Below, piece after piece: positions 5,826-12,598 of a stretch of DNA of 12,645 nt. The number at the start of each line of letters is the position of its first letter. Position 1 is the stretch's first letter. A program made the position numbers and the translations under genes. The notes under the pieces were generated by a model. It worked only from the letters and a program-made list of their open reading frames with translations. It had not been told where the DNA came from and did no database searches. The stretch spans positions 22,671 through 35,315 of the forward strand of contig DMCZ01000195.1 in NCBI GenBank assembly GCA_003446655.1. The letters run 5' to 3'. The DNA comes from Thauera sp. (GTDB taxonomy: Bacteria > Pseudomonadota > Gammaproteobacteria > Burkholderiales > Rhodocyclaceae).

Positions 5826-5953
5826 TCGGCCGTCCGGCCTTCGCGCCTCATCGGACGGCCCCGGCCCATCAACGGATGGACTCCCCGGCAGGGTCCAGCC
5901 CAGCAGGGGTGCGGCACCTCCGTCCCCGGTGCCATTACCTCAGCCGTCCGGCC
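5821..5953. repeat. 19-bp direct repeat TTACCTC(G/A)GCCGTCCGGCC
   Basis: The copies at 5821-5839 and 5935-5953 differ at one base. The first copy overlaps the last iteron of cluster 2, and both begin with the iteron-like TTACC. A further inverted repeat, GGCCGTCCG (5828-5836) with CGGACGGCC (5852-5860), lies inside this span. It is most likely part of the origin region. Confidence 0.65.
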
Positions 5954-5972
5954 CGGTGGACCGGAAGAACGG

Positions 5973-5996
5973 AAAACGGCGGGACATGCCCGCCGT
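5973..5996 (-). terminator. Intrinsic terminator of the early operon
   Basis: On the minus strand ACGGCGGG pairs with CCCGCCGT across a CATGT loop, followed by TTTCCGTTCTT. It lies 24 bp after the stop of the 110-aa gene and so closes the replication operon before the iteron region. Confidence 0.8.
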
Positions 5997-6019
5997 CTCC
6001 ACGTCTCGCCCTTCGCCGC

Positions 6020-6352
6020 TCAGCTCAGGGGGAGCGGCGGCACCTCCCGGATGCGGTCCCCCGCGTCCAGCCGTCCCGGCGACGGCTTGAAGTTCCGCGC
6101 CCATACCTCCGCCCGCATCGCTTCGAGGGCTTCCACCAAGTTCTGTTTCCCCGGATCGCCCCGGCCCGTCCGCGCAAGGCGGTTGCGTAGCAGGGCGGCG
6201 GCCAGCTCAACATCTTCGGTGGCCGTCTCGCAGCCGTCGCCAAGGTCCATGTAGAAGGGGAGTTGGTGGCCCTTGTCCTCGTCATAGAAGGCGGCGCACC
6301 ACACCCCCAGCTCATCGAGGGCGGTCACGGTGTCTTTGTAGGTCGGGTTCAT
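6020..6352 (-). CDS. Protein of unknown function in the replication operon (110 aa)
   Basis: I do not recognise this protein. It is moderately acidic, beginning MNPTYKDTVTALDELGVW, with a helical middle (EDVELAAALLRNRLARTG, NLVEALEAMRAEVWARNF) and a proline-rich tail. There is no signal peptide, membrane segment or metal-binding cluster. GGAG lies 7 bp before the ATG, and the gene follows the primase gene by 72 bp without a terminator between. As last gene of the early operon next to the iterons, it could be a replication accessory or copy-control protein, analogous by position to small replication regulators of P4-type satellites. That role is only positional inference. Confidence 0.7.
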   Translation of the reverse strand: MNPTYKDTVTALDELGVWCAAFYDEDKGHQLPFYMDLGDGCETATEDVELAAALLRNRLARTGRGDPGKQNLVEALEAMRAEVWARNFKPSPGRLDAGDRIREVPPLPLS

Positions 6353-6424
6353 TGTCAGTCTCCAATCGTTCAGGAAGGGCCGGGCCGTTTCGGCGGGGGA
6401 GGCCCGGCGGTGGCCCCCTTGCCA

Positions 6425-8857
6425 TCAGAACGGCGGGCGGGGGCCGTCGCCTCCCGCGGTCGCGTCCTCGCTTTCGGGCTTGCCCGGTTCGCCTTCGCCC
6501 TCCCAGACGAAGATGTTGCAGGGCTTCCCATCCACCTTCACGGTCTGCGGGACCTTCGCCCAGCCCAGCGCCTGCATCGCGGTCTTGACCATCCGGGGGA
6601 CCTTCCCCACCCGCTTGTCGCGGGTCAGTCCGAGGTGTCCATACACGGCGTCATTCGTCACGATCCACCGGCCCGCCCATTGCCCCGTTCCGCGCTGGAG
6701 GCAGGCGCTCAGGTCGTGCAGCGACTCCATGAAGCCCTCATCCACAACCCGGCGGCGGTCCTGCTCCTGCTTCGCCAGCGCCTCCGCCTCCGGGCTCAGG
6801 AGTAGGCGGTGCGAGTCGGAGCGGTAGCGGGCCAGCGCCTCCGCCACCAGTTGATCGCGCACGGCGGCGAGCCCTTCGAGGTTTCCGCGGGCCACCCGGA
6901 CGGGCCAGAAGCGGCGGTTGCCAGTCGGGTCGTGTAGATAGCGGTCCTCGTTGGTCGTGCCTGCCAATACAAACCGGCGGGGGACGGTAACGGCGGTGCG
7001 GGCGTAGGCGAGGCGTCCTTTGTCCTCTTGGCGGGTGATCGCGGCCTTGAGGGTTTCCACCTCCTTCCGGCTCATGCCGTCCAGCTCCGCGCATTCGAGA
7101 ATCCAGACGCCCGCCGTGACCTCCAAGACCTCGCGCGCATCACGCGCCCCGAGGAAGGAGGCATCAGAGAAGCGGTCAGCGCAGGTCAGGTCCAAGGTGC
7201 CGGTGGCGAGGACGCGCAGGGCGGTCGATTTGCCCAAGCCGGTCGCGCCCTCAAGGACCAGCATCTGGTCGAACTTCGCCCCGGGCTCGAAGGCCCGCAC
7301 GATGGCCGCGGTCAGCCAAGCGGCCCCCGCCTCCCGGGTGTAGGCGTTGTCCTCCGCTCCGAGGTAATCCACCAGCCAGGTATCGAGGCGCGGCGTTCCA
7401 TCCCACGGGGGCAGCGCGTGGAGGTGGTCGAGCAGCGAGTCAAAGCGGTTTTCCGTGCAGAGCGACAAGACCGCGTTGCGTGGATTCACCTCGCCCGGGT
7501 CGAAGCCGAAGCGGCGGATGATCGCGTCACGCAAGATGCGCTCCGCGTGGTCGGAGAAGTCGCCCGCGTACTCGTCCAGCTCGTGCGAGCCGATGAGGTG
7601 CCGATCCCGGAACTTGTCATAGCGGCATTCCACGCCCATCAGCATCAGCGCGGTCCGGGTGTTCCAGTAGCTCGGCAGCGGTTCGCCGTTCTGGTTCATC
7701 CGATCCCACGTCAGGACCTCGCCGCCCGGCAGCGTCCCGGCGGTCCCGTCCCCCTTCGCCACTTCGGCAAAGGCGCGATTGACTTGGCGCTCAACGTACC
7801 GGCGCTTGTTCCCCTTCTGCGCGCTGACGTGCTCGTAGAAGGCGGCGTTGTTCGAGTCGAGCAACAGCCCGGCGACCAGCTCCTTGGGCGCGCCCACCCG
7901 GGCGAGGTGGCAGGTAACGGCAAACACCATGTCGCTGCGGTCGCCGTCATACTTCGAGGTGTCCCCGGTCGTCACCAGCGCCAGCGCCCAGTCGTCAATC
8001 GTCTTTCCGTTCGCATCGGCCCATGCGGTCAGCTCCGCCGTGCCCACGGTCGGCGGGATCGCGGCGTCAGCGATCTTCCACTTGTCCGCGGGGGGCTGCT
8101 TCGAGCGCGGCGCGACCTGTCCGGCGGTCGCCAGCGGCGCGGCCTCCTTGGGCTGGTCGGCGTATGCCTTCAGCTTGTCGAAGTCCTCCGCGGCGTAGCG
8201 GCGGGAGAAGTCCGCCCCCGGAACCAGCGAGGACAGGGCAGGCCCGCGGCCCTTCGCCGCCTTCTTCTTGTTGGGCACGTTGATAGTGCCCGGGAGGCGT
8301 AGGAGGCGCGTGCAGTCTTGGGTATTGTCCGCGCGGGCTTCGTCCTTGCTGTAGGCGTTCTGTAGGCCCCGGTTGATCGCCTCGCCCAACAGCAGCTCCG
8401 GCGGTTCGTTGCCTTCGCCCTTCCACTGCGGAATCATCAGCGGTTCGCTCAGCAGCCACACCGCCTGATACCCACCACCGCTCGAAACGATCAGCGAAGG
8501 CGACGGCACGCCGTCCCGCGGGGTCGTCAGCAGCTTGTAGATGCGCTCCTGCTCGCTGGCGAGTTCTTCCCCGGCCCGCGGATCAACATCAATATGGAAG
8601 GCGCGGAAACCGGCGATTTGCTCCTTGCTCGCTTTCTTGGTGAGGCGGGAGCGCACGAGGTTGATGTGGTAGTAGATTCCCCGCTTGCCCTGATGGCCTT
8701 CGATCCACGCGGCGGCGGCGTCCGCCTCGCTGGGCTTGAAGGTGCGCGTCTCGGTCTTGCCGTCAGGAATTATTGCCGTCAGGCACCAGTCGTCATCCGG
8801 CGACCAGCGGCGCAGGAAGTCGATAGCCGCGGCGGTATCGGGTTTGAGTTGTTCCAT
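6425..8857 (-). CDS. Replication primase-helicase with VapE-type helicase domain (810 aa)
   Basis: This is the probable replication initiator. The N-terminal part resembles an archaeo-eukaryotic-type (RepB-like) primase: FHIDVDPR with acidic D90 and D92, and SSGGGYQAVW at about 125-134. The C-terminal part matches the virulence-associated E helicase family: WDGTPRLDTWL at 485-495, Walker A EGATGLGKST at 536-545, Walker B WILECAELDG at 585-594, sensor-like LAGTTNED at 631-638 and TGNRRFWPV at 645-653. A winged-helix-like end (about 715-785) may bind origin DNA. The ATG at 8857 is chosen because GGAGGG lies 6 bp before it; it shares one base with the stop of the AlpA-like gene (TGATG). The combined primase-helicase layout is typical of satellites and PICIs. 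All key motifs are intact. Confidence 0.93.
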   Translation of the reverse strand: MEQLKPDTAAAIDFLRRWSPDDDWCLTAIIPDGKTETRTFKPSEADAAAAWIEGHQGKRGIYYHINLVRSRLTKKASKEQIAGFRAFHIDVDPRAGEELASEQERIYKLLTTPRDGVPSPSLIVSSGGGYQAVWLLSEPLMIPQWKGEGNEPPELLLGEAINRGLQNAYSKDEARADNTQDCTRLLRLPGTINVPNKKKAAKGRGPALSSLVPGADFSRRYAAEDFDKLKAYADQPKEAAPLATAGQVAPRSKQPPADKWKIADAAIPPTVGTAELTAWADANGKTIDDWALALVTTGDTSKYDGDRSDMVFAVTCHLARVGAPKELVAGLLLDSNNAAFYEHVSAQKGNKRRYVERQVNRAFAEVAKGDGTAGTLPGGEVLTWDRMNQNGEPLPSYWNTRTALMLMGVECRYDKFRDRHLIGSHELDEYAGDFSDHAERILRDAIIRRFGFDPGEVNPRNAVLSLCTENRFDSLLDHLHALPPWDGTPRLDTWLVDYLGAEDNAYTREAGAAWLTAAIVRAFEPGAKFDQMLVLEGATGLGKSTALRVLATGTLDLTCADRFSDASFLGARDAREVLEVTAGVWILECAELDGMSRKEVETLKAAITRQEDKGRLAYARTAVTVPRRFVLAGTTNEDRYLHDPTGNRRFWPVRVARGNLEGLAAVRDQLVAEALARYRSDSHRLLLSPEAEALAKQEQDRRRVVDEGFMESLHDLSACLQRGTGQWAGRWIVTNDAVYGHLGLTRDKRVGKVPRMVKTAMQALGWAKVPQTVKVDGKPCNIFVWEGEGEPGKPESEDATAGGDGPRPPF

Positions 8858-9054
8858 CACACGCCCTCCGCGGTATGGTTTTGTTCTTTCGAGGCCAGCC
8901 ACTCATCCAGCGAGGCCCGGCGGTAGCGGACCAGACGGCCCAGCTTGGCGTAGCGCGGCCCGCCTCCCTTCACCCGGAGGAGTTCGAGGAGTTGGCGCGA
9001 CACTTGGAGATAGTCAGCGGCCTGCTGCGTATCGAGGACATCACGCGGTTCCAT
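8857..9054 (-). CDS. AlpA/excisionase-like HTH regulator (65 aa)
   Basis: This is a MerR-like winged helix of the helix-turn-helix 17 / AlpA type: DVLDTQQAADYLQVSRQLLE, then GGPRYAKLGRLVRYRRASLD and EWLASKE. Such proteins bend DNA at attachment sites as excisionase or activate the integrase promoter. The start is the ATG at 9054: AGGAGG lies 9 bp before it, and an ATG six codons upstream would put that ribosome site inside the coding sequence. It overlaps the end of the 205-aa gene by 14 bp and the start of the primase gene by one base, so the three are probably translated together. Excisionase is the best guess. Confidence 0.88.
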   Translation of the reverse strand: MEPRDVLDTQQAADYLQVSRQLLELLRVKGGGPRYAKLGRLVRYRRASLDEWLASKEQNHTAEGV

Positions 9055-9658
9055 GATCGCGGTCCTCCTCAAGCAGGTAGTCCATCAGCGTCCGCCCGAA
9101 GCAGAGGCGGTGCGCCTCGTCCAGGTCGAGGACGGCGCGGCGGAAGTCGTCGCGGTCTTTCAGCTTCGGGGCCTCGCTGAGTTGCTGGGCCAGTTGCCGC
9201 TGACGGCGGATGACCTGAGCCGCGGCCTGTACAAAAAGCGCGGTCAGCTCCTCATCGGTGATGTCGTCGGACTTCTCGGCCAGTTGCCGCACACGCTCCG
9301 CCGGTAGGCCTGATTCAACGGCCAACATCTCAAGCGAACCCCCGCCCGACTGAAGGAAGGCGGTGATGAAGGGGTGCGGCCCTTCGTTCGGCTTGTCGGT
9401 GGCATTCAGCCCAGCATCGACGCAATGCCAAGCGAGCGCGAGGAGGTTCTGACGGGTCGCCCGGTTCGCGCCGTGGGTGGCTTGCCACAGGTCCAGCTCA
9501 TCCTGAAACCAGACGGTGACGCGCTGGCCGGGGAGGCGGTGCGGCTGGGGGAAGTGTTCGAGGGTCTTGGCCCAGCGCCAGAGGGTGGCGGTTGAGCAGC
9601 CCAGATAGGTAGCGGCTTGCGCAGGGCGGAGCGCAACGCGGTTGTTCTTCTCGGTCAT
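9041..9658 (-). CDS. HTH protein with AlpA-like N-terminus (205 aa)
   Basis: Residues 8-60 read as an AlpA/MerR-like DNA-binding domain: ALRPAQAATYLGCSTATLWR, then FPQPHRLPGQRVTVWFQDEL. The remaining 145 residues are helical, with a charged segment (AQVIRRQRQLAQQLSEAPKL) and an acidic end (LDEAHRLCFGRT, YLLEEDRD). The longer domain is not one I recognise. GGAG is 9 bp before the ATG. It is the first gene of the early operon, behind a leader with an attenuator-like hairpin, the place of a master regulator. A role in controlling the early operon or the int promoter is inferred. Two different AlpA-like genes in a row suggest divided roles, one for excision and one for transcription. Confidence 0.82.
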   Translation of the reverse strand: MTEKNNRVALRPAQAATYLGCSTATLWRWAKTLEHFPQPHRLPGQRVTVWFQDELDLWQATHGANRATRQNLLALAWHCVDAGLNATDKPNEGPHPFITAFLQSGGGSLEMLAVESGLPAERVRQLAEKSDDITDEELTALFVQAAAQVIRRQRQLAQQLSEAPKLKDRDDFRRAVLDLDEAHRLCFGRTLMDYLLEEDRDHGTA

Positions 9659-9876
9659 GGTCGGGAACTCCGATCAACTCGGCCCGCGCCACCAAGAAGA
9701 AAGGGGCAGCGCAAGCCAGTGTTTGGCTCACGACTGCCCCCTTGCATCACGCTCGGATTTGAGACGGCTCCAGTAAGGGCTAACCGCTGAAAGCGGGCCG
9801 CATCACGCGTATCACCACAGACTCTTGCCGACCTAGCAATCACTCAGGTCGTCCCCGGATCACCCGGGGAACATTG
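9659..9876 (-). promoter_or_regulatory. Structured 5' leader of the early operon (about 220 nt)
   Basis: Between the predicted start site near 9876 and the first ATG there is no convincing gene, but there are several inverted repeats: TCCCCGG/CCGGGGA (9852-9858 with 9864-9870), CCGCT/AGCGG (9784-9788 with 9792-9796), CGACCT/AGGTCG spanning about 9829-9851, and the large hairpin at 9703-9740. Phage P4 controls its early operon by terminating transcription in a structured leader that also yields an immunity RNA. The position and terminator-like hairpin here suggest similar control, but no sequence match to P4 was seen. Confidence 0.5.
9703..9740 (-). terminator. Attenuator-like hairpin before the early operon
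   Basis: On the minus strand GGGGCAG pairs with CTGCCCC, and inside it AGCCA with TGGCT around a 5-base loop. The stem is followed by CCTTTCTTCTT. It has the form of an intrinsic terminator but lies within the leader, about 45 bp before the first gene, so it would act as an attenuator. Confidence 0.62.
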
Positions 9877-9882
9877 AGGAGG

Positions 9883-9911
9883 ATTCTAAGACTTACGGCT
9901 GGAGCCGTAAA
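9883..9911 (-). promoter_or_regulatory. Early promoter with a palindrome over the -35 and spacer
   Basis: On the minus strand TTTACG (9906-9911) and TAGAAT (9883-9888) are 17 bp apart. The -10 matches the consensus at 5 of 6 positions and the -35 at 4 of 6. The inverted repeat TTACGGC/GCCGTAA (9893-9899 with 9904-9910) covers the -35 and most of the spacer, where a repressor would block polymerase. A repressor such as one of the two HTH proteins is inferred. Confidence 0.65.
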
Positions 9912-9953
9912 GCCTTTTTAAGCCCTAAGTGATTGATTCATAAGGAAGTATAT

Positions 9954-11177
9954 TTACTTTTTCGGGTCCTTTTCTGGCTCAAGTGGTTGTCCCTTCTGGG
10001 TTTTCTTCGAGTCATCGCACAGGAGGCGTAGGCGGTCGGAAATCTCCTGCATGGGAGCCCGGAGGCGGTCGAGTTCGGGGCTGATGTAGCCCGCTGTCAC
10101 GTCTTGCTTGTCGGGGAGGCTGTGATTCACCAACATCTTGATGGCGTAGGGCGATATGTCCAGCGACTCCGCGACGGTGATGAACGTGTTACGCAGGCCA
10201 TGAACGGTGAATTTCACGCCCAGCTTCTCCTTCGGCTCCGCAATGTGGCCGCTCTTGCTCTCAGCCGGGAACACCCACGGCGAGCCCGGGAAGAAGGTCT
10301 TGGCCTGCTCGCACTTCTGCCGCTCCTTGAGCAAGTCGATGAGGAAGTCAGACAGGGGCAGCAGGAAGGCCCGCGTTTCGCCGCCCTTGGGCCGCGGTAT
10401 CAGCAAGGCTTTCTTCTCCCAGTCGATATGCTCCCAGCGGACAACGGCGGCGCTTTCGCGGCGCAGGCCGGTGAACAGGACAAAGCGGAGGTAGTCCCGG
10501 CGGATCGGGTTGGTCATCGCCGTGACCTCCTTGTACCAAGCCGTCAGGTCCGCACTCGGGATCGCCGCCTTGCGCCGCTCCTCCGGGAACCAATCAACGG
10601 CGATGGTCGGATTCACGCCCAGCTCATCGTGAATCTTCAGCGCGTGGTTGTAGGCGGCGCGGAACACCCGGAACACGCTGTTGGCGACATAGGGGCCGTT
10701 CTTCTCCCCGATCTTGTGGTGACGTTCGCGGCAGTCCTTCCGGGTGATCTCAGTCAGCGGCTTCTTGAGCCAGTCGCTCAGGTACTGGTCGGACAAATAG
10801 CGGTAGTCCTTCAGGGTCCGTTCGGATCGCTTCTTGTTCGACTTCAGGTGCAGGTCGAGGGCGTCCCCGAAGGTGACGGAGGCGGCGGGCTTCTCCTCCT
10901 TGTTCGGGTTGATCCCCTTGCCCATCTTCATCAGGAGTTCGCGGGCCTCCTCCCGGGCCTGATCGACGGTATAGACCCCATACCGCCCGATGGAGGTGCG
11001 GACGGTCTTGCCTTGGAGGTCGCGTTGCACAAAGAAGGTCTTGGCCTTCGCGCCCACGCAGACGCCGAAGCCCTTCAGCTCCGTGTCAAAGTACAGGTGC
11101 TGGCGCTTCTTGTCGTCGGGTTGGACGAAGGGGAGCCCCTTGACGGCGCTCTGTGTGAGCTTGATGGAGGTGGTCAT
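9954..11177 (-). CDS. int: P4-type tyrosine integrase
   Basis: The 407-aa product has an N-terminal arm-binding DUF4102-like domain (about 5-95), a core-binding SAM-like part (100-190) and a C-terminal catalytic domain. The catalytic residues are visible: R239 (FTGLRRE), K264 (PRPKGGE), H326 and R329 (HGLRN), H352 (VNHSLP) and nucleophile Y364 (TAGYI). It should join the element to the tRNA-Thr anticodon-loop core. It lies about 150 bp from the right attachment core and reads away from it, the usual placement. AAAGGG precedes the ATG. The lysine-rich end (KKTQKGQPLEPEKDPKK) is extra to the fold. Int is transcribed in the same direction as the early operon and has no clear terminator of its own. 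Confidence 0.96.
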   Translation of the reverse strand: MTTSIKLTQSAVKGLPFVQPDDKKRQHLYFDTELKGFGVCVGAKAKTFFVQRDLQGKTVRTSIGRYGVYTVDQAREEARELLMKMGKGINPNKEEKPAASVTFGDALDLHLKSNKKRSERTLKDYRYLSDQYLSDWLKKPLTEITRKDCRERHHKIGEKNGPYVANSVFRVFRAAYNHALKIHDELGVNPTIAVDWFPEERRKAAIPSADLTAWYKEVTAMTNPIRRDYLRFVLFTGLRRESAAVVRWEHIDWEKKALLIPRPKGGETRAFLLPLSDFLIDLLKERQKCEQAKTFFPGSPWVFPAESKSGHIAEPKEKLGVKFTVHGLRNTFITVAESLDISPYAIKMLVNHSLPDKQDVTAGYISPELDRLRAPMQEISDRLRLLCDDSKKTQKGQPLEPEKDPKK

Positions 11178-11329
11178 TGACAGCCCTTTCTAGTAACGGA
11201 ATAATAAGGGCCATAGTTAGAAGCCGGTAGGGTGAGCGACTAACGAAATGGACCCAAACGCCCGTAACCATAAGGGTTTTCCGGCCTTATTAAAAGCCCG
11301 GACCCCCTCTGTAGGGTATGGCTGTCTTA
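11178..11329. promoter_or_regulatory. Integrase upstream region and right arm of the attachment site
   Basis: These 152 bp have AT-rich patches and no gene. TAATAAGGGCC (about 11200) recurs as an imperfect inverted copy GGCCTTATTA (11283-11292), and CCATAAGGG occurs once near 11270. Repeated AAGGG/CCTTA words between int and the core fit integrase arm-type sites. A -10-like TTTAAT is present on the minus strand but has no matching -35. Confidence 0.4.
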
Positions 11330-11337
11330 ATTCGTAA
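11330..11337 (+). other. attR: Right attachment core (attR), ATTCGTAA
   Basis: This copy of the 8-bp core is preceded by element sequence (GCTGTCTTA) and followed by the 3' half of a tRNA-Thr. Together with 16-23 it defines the element. Confidence 0.82.
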
Positions 11338-11375
11338 TGCGAAGGTCGGGAGTTCGAGTCTCTTCTCCGGCACCA
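11330..11375 (+). pseudogene. 3' part of the host tRNA-Thr(CGU) gene
   Basis: The fragment runs from the anticodon loop to the encoded CCA: anticodon-stem 3' strand TGCG, variable loop, T-arm GGGAG-TTCGAGT-CTCTT, acceptor 3' strand CTCCGGC, A and CCA. Compared with the complete tRNA at 109-184, the first 21 bases are identical, then the T-stem and acceptor differ. CTCCGGC would pair with GCCGGAG, not with the GCCGGCA of the internal tRNA. It is therefore best read as the other half of the gene broken at 1-23. Confidence 0.87.
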
Positions 11376-11391
11376 CCAGATTCAAGCACTT

Positions 11392-11420
11392 GGGGCGGTC
11401 CTTCGGGCTCGCCCCTTTTT
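11392..11420 (+). terminator. Intrinsic terminator of the original host tRNA gene
   Basis: GGGGCG (11392-11397) pairs with CGCCCC (11410-11415), followed by five T. It lies 16 bp after the tRNA CCA and would have ended the undisrupted host tRNA transcript. Confidence 0.85.
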
Positions 11421-11458
11421 GCGTCTGCGCCGCGCGCTGCCGCGGTGAGCAGCGTGTG

Positions 11459-11695
11459 TCAAGCTGGCCGGCTGTCGAAGAGGTTGAGCAATCCGCTGAA
11501 TGCCTCTGCGCTTACATTCGGGTCGTAGCGGGCGAAGAGCGCCTGCTGCCGCATGCGTGTGTCGGCTGGCATGGCCGCAAGGATCTCCTCGCGTTCGGCG
11601 AGAATCTCGCGACACATGCGGTCGGTCACGAAAAGAAAGGGAATGGGCTGATACAGGCCGTCTGCCTTCTGGGCGTGGAAGCGGGGCGATTTCAT
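11459..11695 (-). CDS. Small host protein of unknown function (78 aa)
   Basis: I do not recognise this protein. It begins MKSPRFHAQKADGLYQPIPF and continues with helical, charged sequence (CREILAEREEILAAMPADTR, MRQQALFARYDPNVS). It has no signal peptide or membrane segment. GGAG lies shortly before the ATG. It sits outside the element, convergent with the tRNA terminator and divergent from the ACT-domain gene. The 173-bp gap to that gene should hold promoters for one or both; no clear one was assigned. Confidence 0.72.
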   Translation of the reverse strand: MKSPRFHAQKADGLYQPIPFLFVTDRMCREILAEREEILAAMPADTRMRQQALFARYDPNVSAEAFSGLLNLFDSRPA

Positions 11696-11868
11696 CGGTC
11701 TCCTCGTTGTGTGCGCCGGCGGGGGCTCTCCCGTTCACGGTGTCGGTGGGTTATCGTGTCTTTGCTTCTTTCAATTATCGCAAGTTCGCCGCTGCAGCCC
11801 TTTGATCCTGCTCAGAATCTCCAGGATCGTGGTGGCGGTGAATGGCTTGCGCGCTCCGGAGCGTGAAC

Positions 11869-12408
11869 ATGAAGACATCACTGATCCTCACCCTCATCGG
11901 CCCGGATCGACCAGGGCTTGTCAATGCGGTAGCGGCCTGCGCCGGTCAATGCGGTGCCAACTGGATGGAGAGCCGCATGTCGCATCTGGCCGGCCAGTTC
12001 GCCGGGGTGGTGCGGCTGGAGGTGGACGCCGCCGCGCGCGATGCCCTGGAGGTCGCGCTGCGTGGCCTGGCGTCGGAGGGCTTGCATGTGGCGATTGCAC
12101 GTGGCGGTGAGCGTGCGCCTGCGGGCATGCGCCGCGTGAGCCTGGATCTGGTTGGTCATGATCGGCCGGGAATCGTGCGCGAGATCTCCACTGTGCTCGC
12201 GCGCCACGGCGTGAGCATCGAGGTGCTCGAGACCAGCTGCGAAAGCGCTTCGATGAGCGGCGAGCCCCTGTTCAGGGCGCACGCCGAGCTGATGGTGCCC
12301 GGTGTAGCCGACCTGGCTGCCATTCGTGCGGACCTCGAGGCGCTGGCCAACGAACTCATGGTCGATCTCGCGCTCGACGAAGCGCCGGACGCAGCTGTCG
12401 TGGCATAA
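11869..12408 (+). CDS. GcvR-like double ACT-domain protein (179 aa)
   Basis: Two ACT domains are visible. The first is at about residues 3-80 (SLILTLIGPDRPGLVNAVAA) and the second at about 88-168 (VSLDLVGHDRPGIVREISTV, then HGVSIEVLETSC). The GxDRPG signature in both is typical of the glycine cleavage repressor GcvR and related amino-acid-sensing regulators, which act through protein partners rather than by binding DNA. Length is normal for the family. The ATG at 11869 has GGAG 7 bp before it, while the one 9 codons upstream lacks a site. It is a host gene outside the element. The specific gcvR role is not certain, since many such proteins are only GcvR-like. Confidence 0.88.
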   Translation: MKTSLILTLIGPDRPGLVNAVAACAGQCGANWMESRMSHLAGQFAGVVRLEVDAAARDALEVALRGLASEGLHVAIARGGERAPAGMRRVSLDLVGHDRPGIVREISTVLARHGVSIEVLETSCESASMSGEPLFRAHAELMVPGVADLAAIRADLEALANELMVDLALDEAPDAAVVA

Positions 12409-12598
12409 GCGAGGCTGGCGGGAATCCCGGCTGGCTCGCCGGTGATTCCAGAGTGGAAGGACATGCTTGCCCCGTAATTGGTATATTTGTTGACGTTTAC
12501 GTCAACGCAAACTAAGGTGCGCGGCGATGCTGGCGCCTGGTGGAGCGATCTGCGCTCGCCTAGCGTGAGGCGCCGGCTTGTCCTGGGAGAATGTGAGA
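12409..12598. promoter_or_regulatory. Intergenic region with LiuR-like palindrome before the dehydrogenase
   Basis: TTGACGTTTACGTCAA (12490-12505) has perfect 7-bp arms, TTGACGT and ACGTCAA. It resembles sites of the MerR-family regulator LiuR upstream of branched-chain amino acid catabolism genes (recalled, not searched). Its first bases could serve as a -35 (TTGACG), though the -10 (TAAGGT, 17 bp on) is weak, which fits an activator-dependent promoter. A hairpin near 12430-12452 (GGAATC/GATTCC with CGGC/GCCG) follows the ACT gene but lacks a T run. Confidence 0.6.

Larger units (their letters stand above)
5402..6019. other. Gene-free region with iterons, candidate replication origin
   Basis: No plausible gene lies in these 618 bp. 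They hold tandem GGTAACA-like heptamers in two opposed clusters (5654-5687 and 5804-5825), a 19-bp direct repeat (5821-5839 and 5935-5953), a 9-bp inverted repeat (5828-5836 with 5852-5860), a separate 9-bp inverted repeat near the left side, and the early-operon terminator. P4-type satellites have an origin and a partner site built from short iterons bound by the primase-helicase, and one is encoded just upstream here. The right side of the region ends at the 110-aa gene. The left side leads into the promoter area of the DUF3489-like gene, with a -10-like TATAGT on the minus strand at about 5449-5454. Confidence 0.55.
16..11337. mobile_element. Integrated satellite-like element in tRNA-Thr(CGU), about 11.3 kb
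   Basis: The element is bounded by two copies of ATTCGTAA (16-23 and 11330-11337), the anticodon loop of tRNA-Thr(CGU) plus one base. Outside the left copy is the 5' part of a tRNA and outside the right copy the 3' part. Inside are a tyrosine integrase next to the right end, HTH regulators, a primase-helicase, an iteron region and a terminase pair, all proteins on the minus strand. The size matches P4-like satellites and PICIs. No capsid, portal, tail or lysis-enzyme gene is visible, so it is unlikely to be an autonomous prophage. A decayed prophage is possible, but the coding frames are intact and tightly packed, which argues for an active satellite. Confidence 0.88.

Noticed and set aside
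7028..8302. Long plus-strand open frame (424 codons) opposite the primase gene
   Set aside because: It is antisense to intact VapE and primase motifs, has low-complexity Arg/Gly/Val-rich sequence and no ribosome site. It is a by-product of high GC content.
9655..9843. Minus-strand frame of 62 codons in the early leader
   Set aside because: It runs through the large hairpin, has no ribosome site and no recognisable protein features. The RNA structures explain this stretch better.
10104..11180. Plus-strand open frame (358 codons) opposite the integrase
   Set aside because: It is fully antisense to a well-conserved integrase with all catalytic residues, and its product is a repetitive Val/Leu/Gly/Asp sequence with no domain.
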